Shown in pieces: positions 12,356-12,927 of a stretch of DNA of 12,927 nt. Each line of letters opens with the position of its first letter. The stretch's first letter is position 1. The translations under genes and the position numbers were made by a program. The stretch spans positions 1 to 12,927 of the forward strand of contig JBJHCA010000087.1 of assembly GCA_050485785.1 (NCBI GenBank). Reading direction: 5' to 3'. Below the pieces are notes generated by a model that saw nothing but the letters and a program-made list of their open reading frames with translations, made no database searches and was not told where the DNA came from. This DNA comes from JBJHCA01 sp050485785 (GTDB lineage Bacteria > Bacteroidota > Bacteroidia > Chitinophagales > Saprospiraceae).

Positions 12356-12927
12356 TTACTCTTCGTCCAGTTTATATTTTGACAGGTCCATACCAAAGGT
12401 AAGACCTTTCTCAGAAAGCAATTCTTCGATTTCTACGAGCGATTTCTTTCCGAAGTTTCTGAATTTCAGCAGTTCATGAGTATCATACTGAACCAGTTCA
12501 CCCAGCGTATTGATCTTAGCCGCTTTAAGACAGTTGTAAGCACGAACAGACAGATCGAGGTCTTCCAGTGTTGTCTTGAGCTGCTTTCTCATATGCAGGA
12601 TGTGCTCATCAACGATATCGTCAGACTTGGAGCGCTCATTTTCGAAAGTAATATTCTCGTCAGTAATCAGCATTAAGTGCTGAATGAGAATACGACTGGC
12701 CTGCTTGATAGCTTCCTCGGGATGAATAGTACCATCCGTCTTTAATTCGATACTCAGCTGTTCGTAGTCGGTACGCTGCCCTACCCTGAAGTTAGACACC
12801 TTATAGGCCACATTTTTGATAGGCGTAAAAATTGAATCAATGGGGATTACACCAATGGCCTGCTCCTTGGATAATTTTTCCTCAGCCTGGCGATAGCCGC
12901 GACCGCGCATTATGGTCAATTCCAGTT
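12356..12927 (-). CDS. rpoA: RNA polymerase subunit alpha, C-terminal part (partial)
   Basis: The visible part is the last 190 codons of the alpha subunit of RNA polymerase; the gene runs out of the window at 12927. It opens in LELTIMRGRGYRQAEEK, which matches the part of the N-terminal domain near residue 140 of the E. coli subunit. VGQRTDYEQLSIELKTDGTI and PEEAIKQASRIL complete that domain. The C-terminal DNA-binding domain follows, with LSVRAYNCLKAAKI (the Arg equivalent to E. coli R265, which contacts UP elements) and the helix-hairpin-helix FGKKSLVEIEELL. The subunit drives polymerase assembly and promoter or activator contact. A TTG or ATG near 12919 is internal and is not the true start. 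rplQ follows 79 bases downstream, the standard alpha-operon order. Confidence 0.97.
   Translation of the reverse strand, partial: LELTIMRGRGYRQAEEKLSKEQAIGVIPIDSIFTPIKNVAYKVSNFRVGQRTDYEQLSIELKTDGTIHPEEAIKQASRILIQHLMLITDENITFENERSKSDDIVDEHILHMRKQLKTTLEDLDLSVRAYNCLKAAKINTLGELVQYDTHELLKFRNFGKKSLVEIEELLSEKGLTFGMDLSKYKLDEE

Noticed and set aside
12356..12919. A complete 187-aa protein starting at a TTG at 12919
   Set aside because: The frame stays open to the window edge and the sequence upstream (LEL before TIMRGRGY) continues the RpoA domain, so it is a truncated rpoA and not a short gene.
1..12927. Defence island, CRISPR, prophage, transposon or biosynthetic cluster
   Set aside because: No repeat-spacer array, transposase, integrase, nuclease-helicase pair or assembly-line enzyme is present; the genes are ordinary housekeeping, stress and envelope genes.

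Overview
The window looks like an ordinary chromosomal segment of a member of the Bacteroidota. Three things point there. The housekeeping proteins (LepA, L17 with an extended tail, RpoA) read like that phylum. Starts lack clear Shine-Dalgarno sequences and sit in A/T-rich leaders. Matches to the phylum's -7 promoter element TAnnTTTG lie upstream of several genes. The exact lineage cannot be fixed from the sequence alone.

Layout. 1-52 is the signal-peptide end of a minus-strand secreted protein leaving the window. 53-287 is a divergent regulatory region. 288-2081 is lepA (elongation factor 4). 3652-2220 on the minus strand is a likely two-gene operon: a tandem-domain universal stress protein, then a seven-helix UPF0126/TRIC-like membrane protein that starts with TTG. 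A second tandem-domain universal stress protein (3798-4640) runs divergently from the first. 5271-4744 (minus) is a small two-helix membrane protein with a probable PH-like domain. 5272-5684 is a 413-base divergent intergenic region with a phased 11-bp repeat. 5685-8351 is a secreted S9 (prolyl oligopeptidase family) peptidase with an unusual C-terminal extension. 8499-9902 is a beta-CASP metallo-beta-lactamase-fold protein, probably an RNase. 10147-11493 is an exported erythromycin-esterase-family lipoprotein. The right end, on the minus strand, is the distal alpha operon: the 3' part of rpoA, then rplQ with a long acidic tail.

The genes do not form one pathway. Translation and transcription housekeeping genes (lepA, rpoA, rplQ) flank a middle block of stress and envelope functions: two UspA-type proteins, a putative channel, a secreted peptidase and an exported esterase-like lipoprotein. 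Three hairpins with T-tracts separate the units. No tRNA, rRNA, CRISPR array, transposase, phage gene or toxin-antitoxin pair is visible.

No complete novel system was found. The best leads are non-coding: a duplicated set of terminator arms around the start of the beta-CASP gene (8387-8488), three TTWACA boxes at exact 11-bp spacing (5316-5343), and a nested palindrome (9917-9962) that may be a dispersed repeat. Among proteins, the C-terminal module of the S9 peptidase and the acidic tail of L17 are the most unusual.
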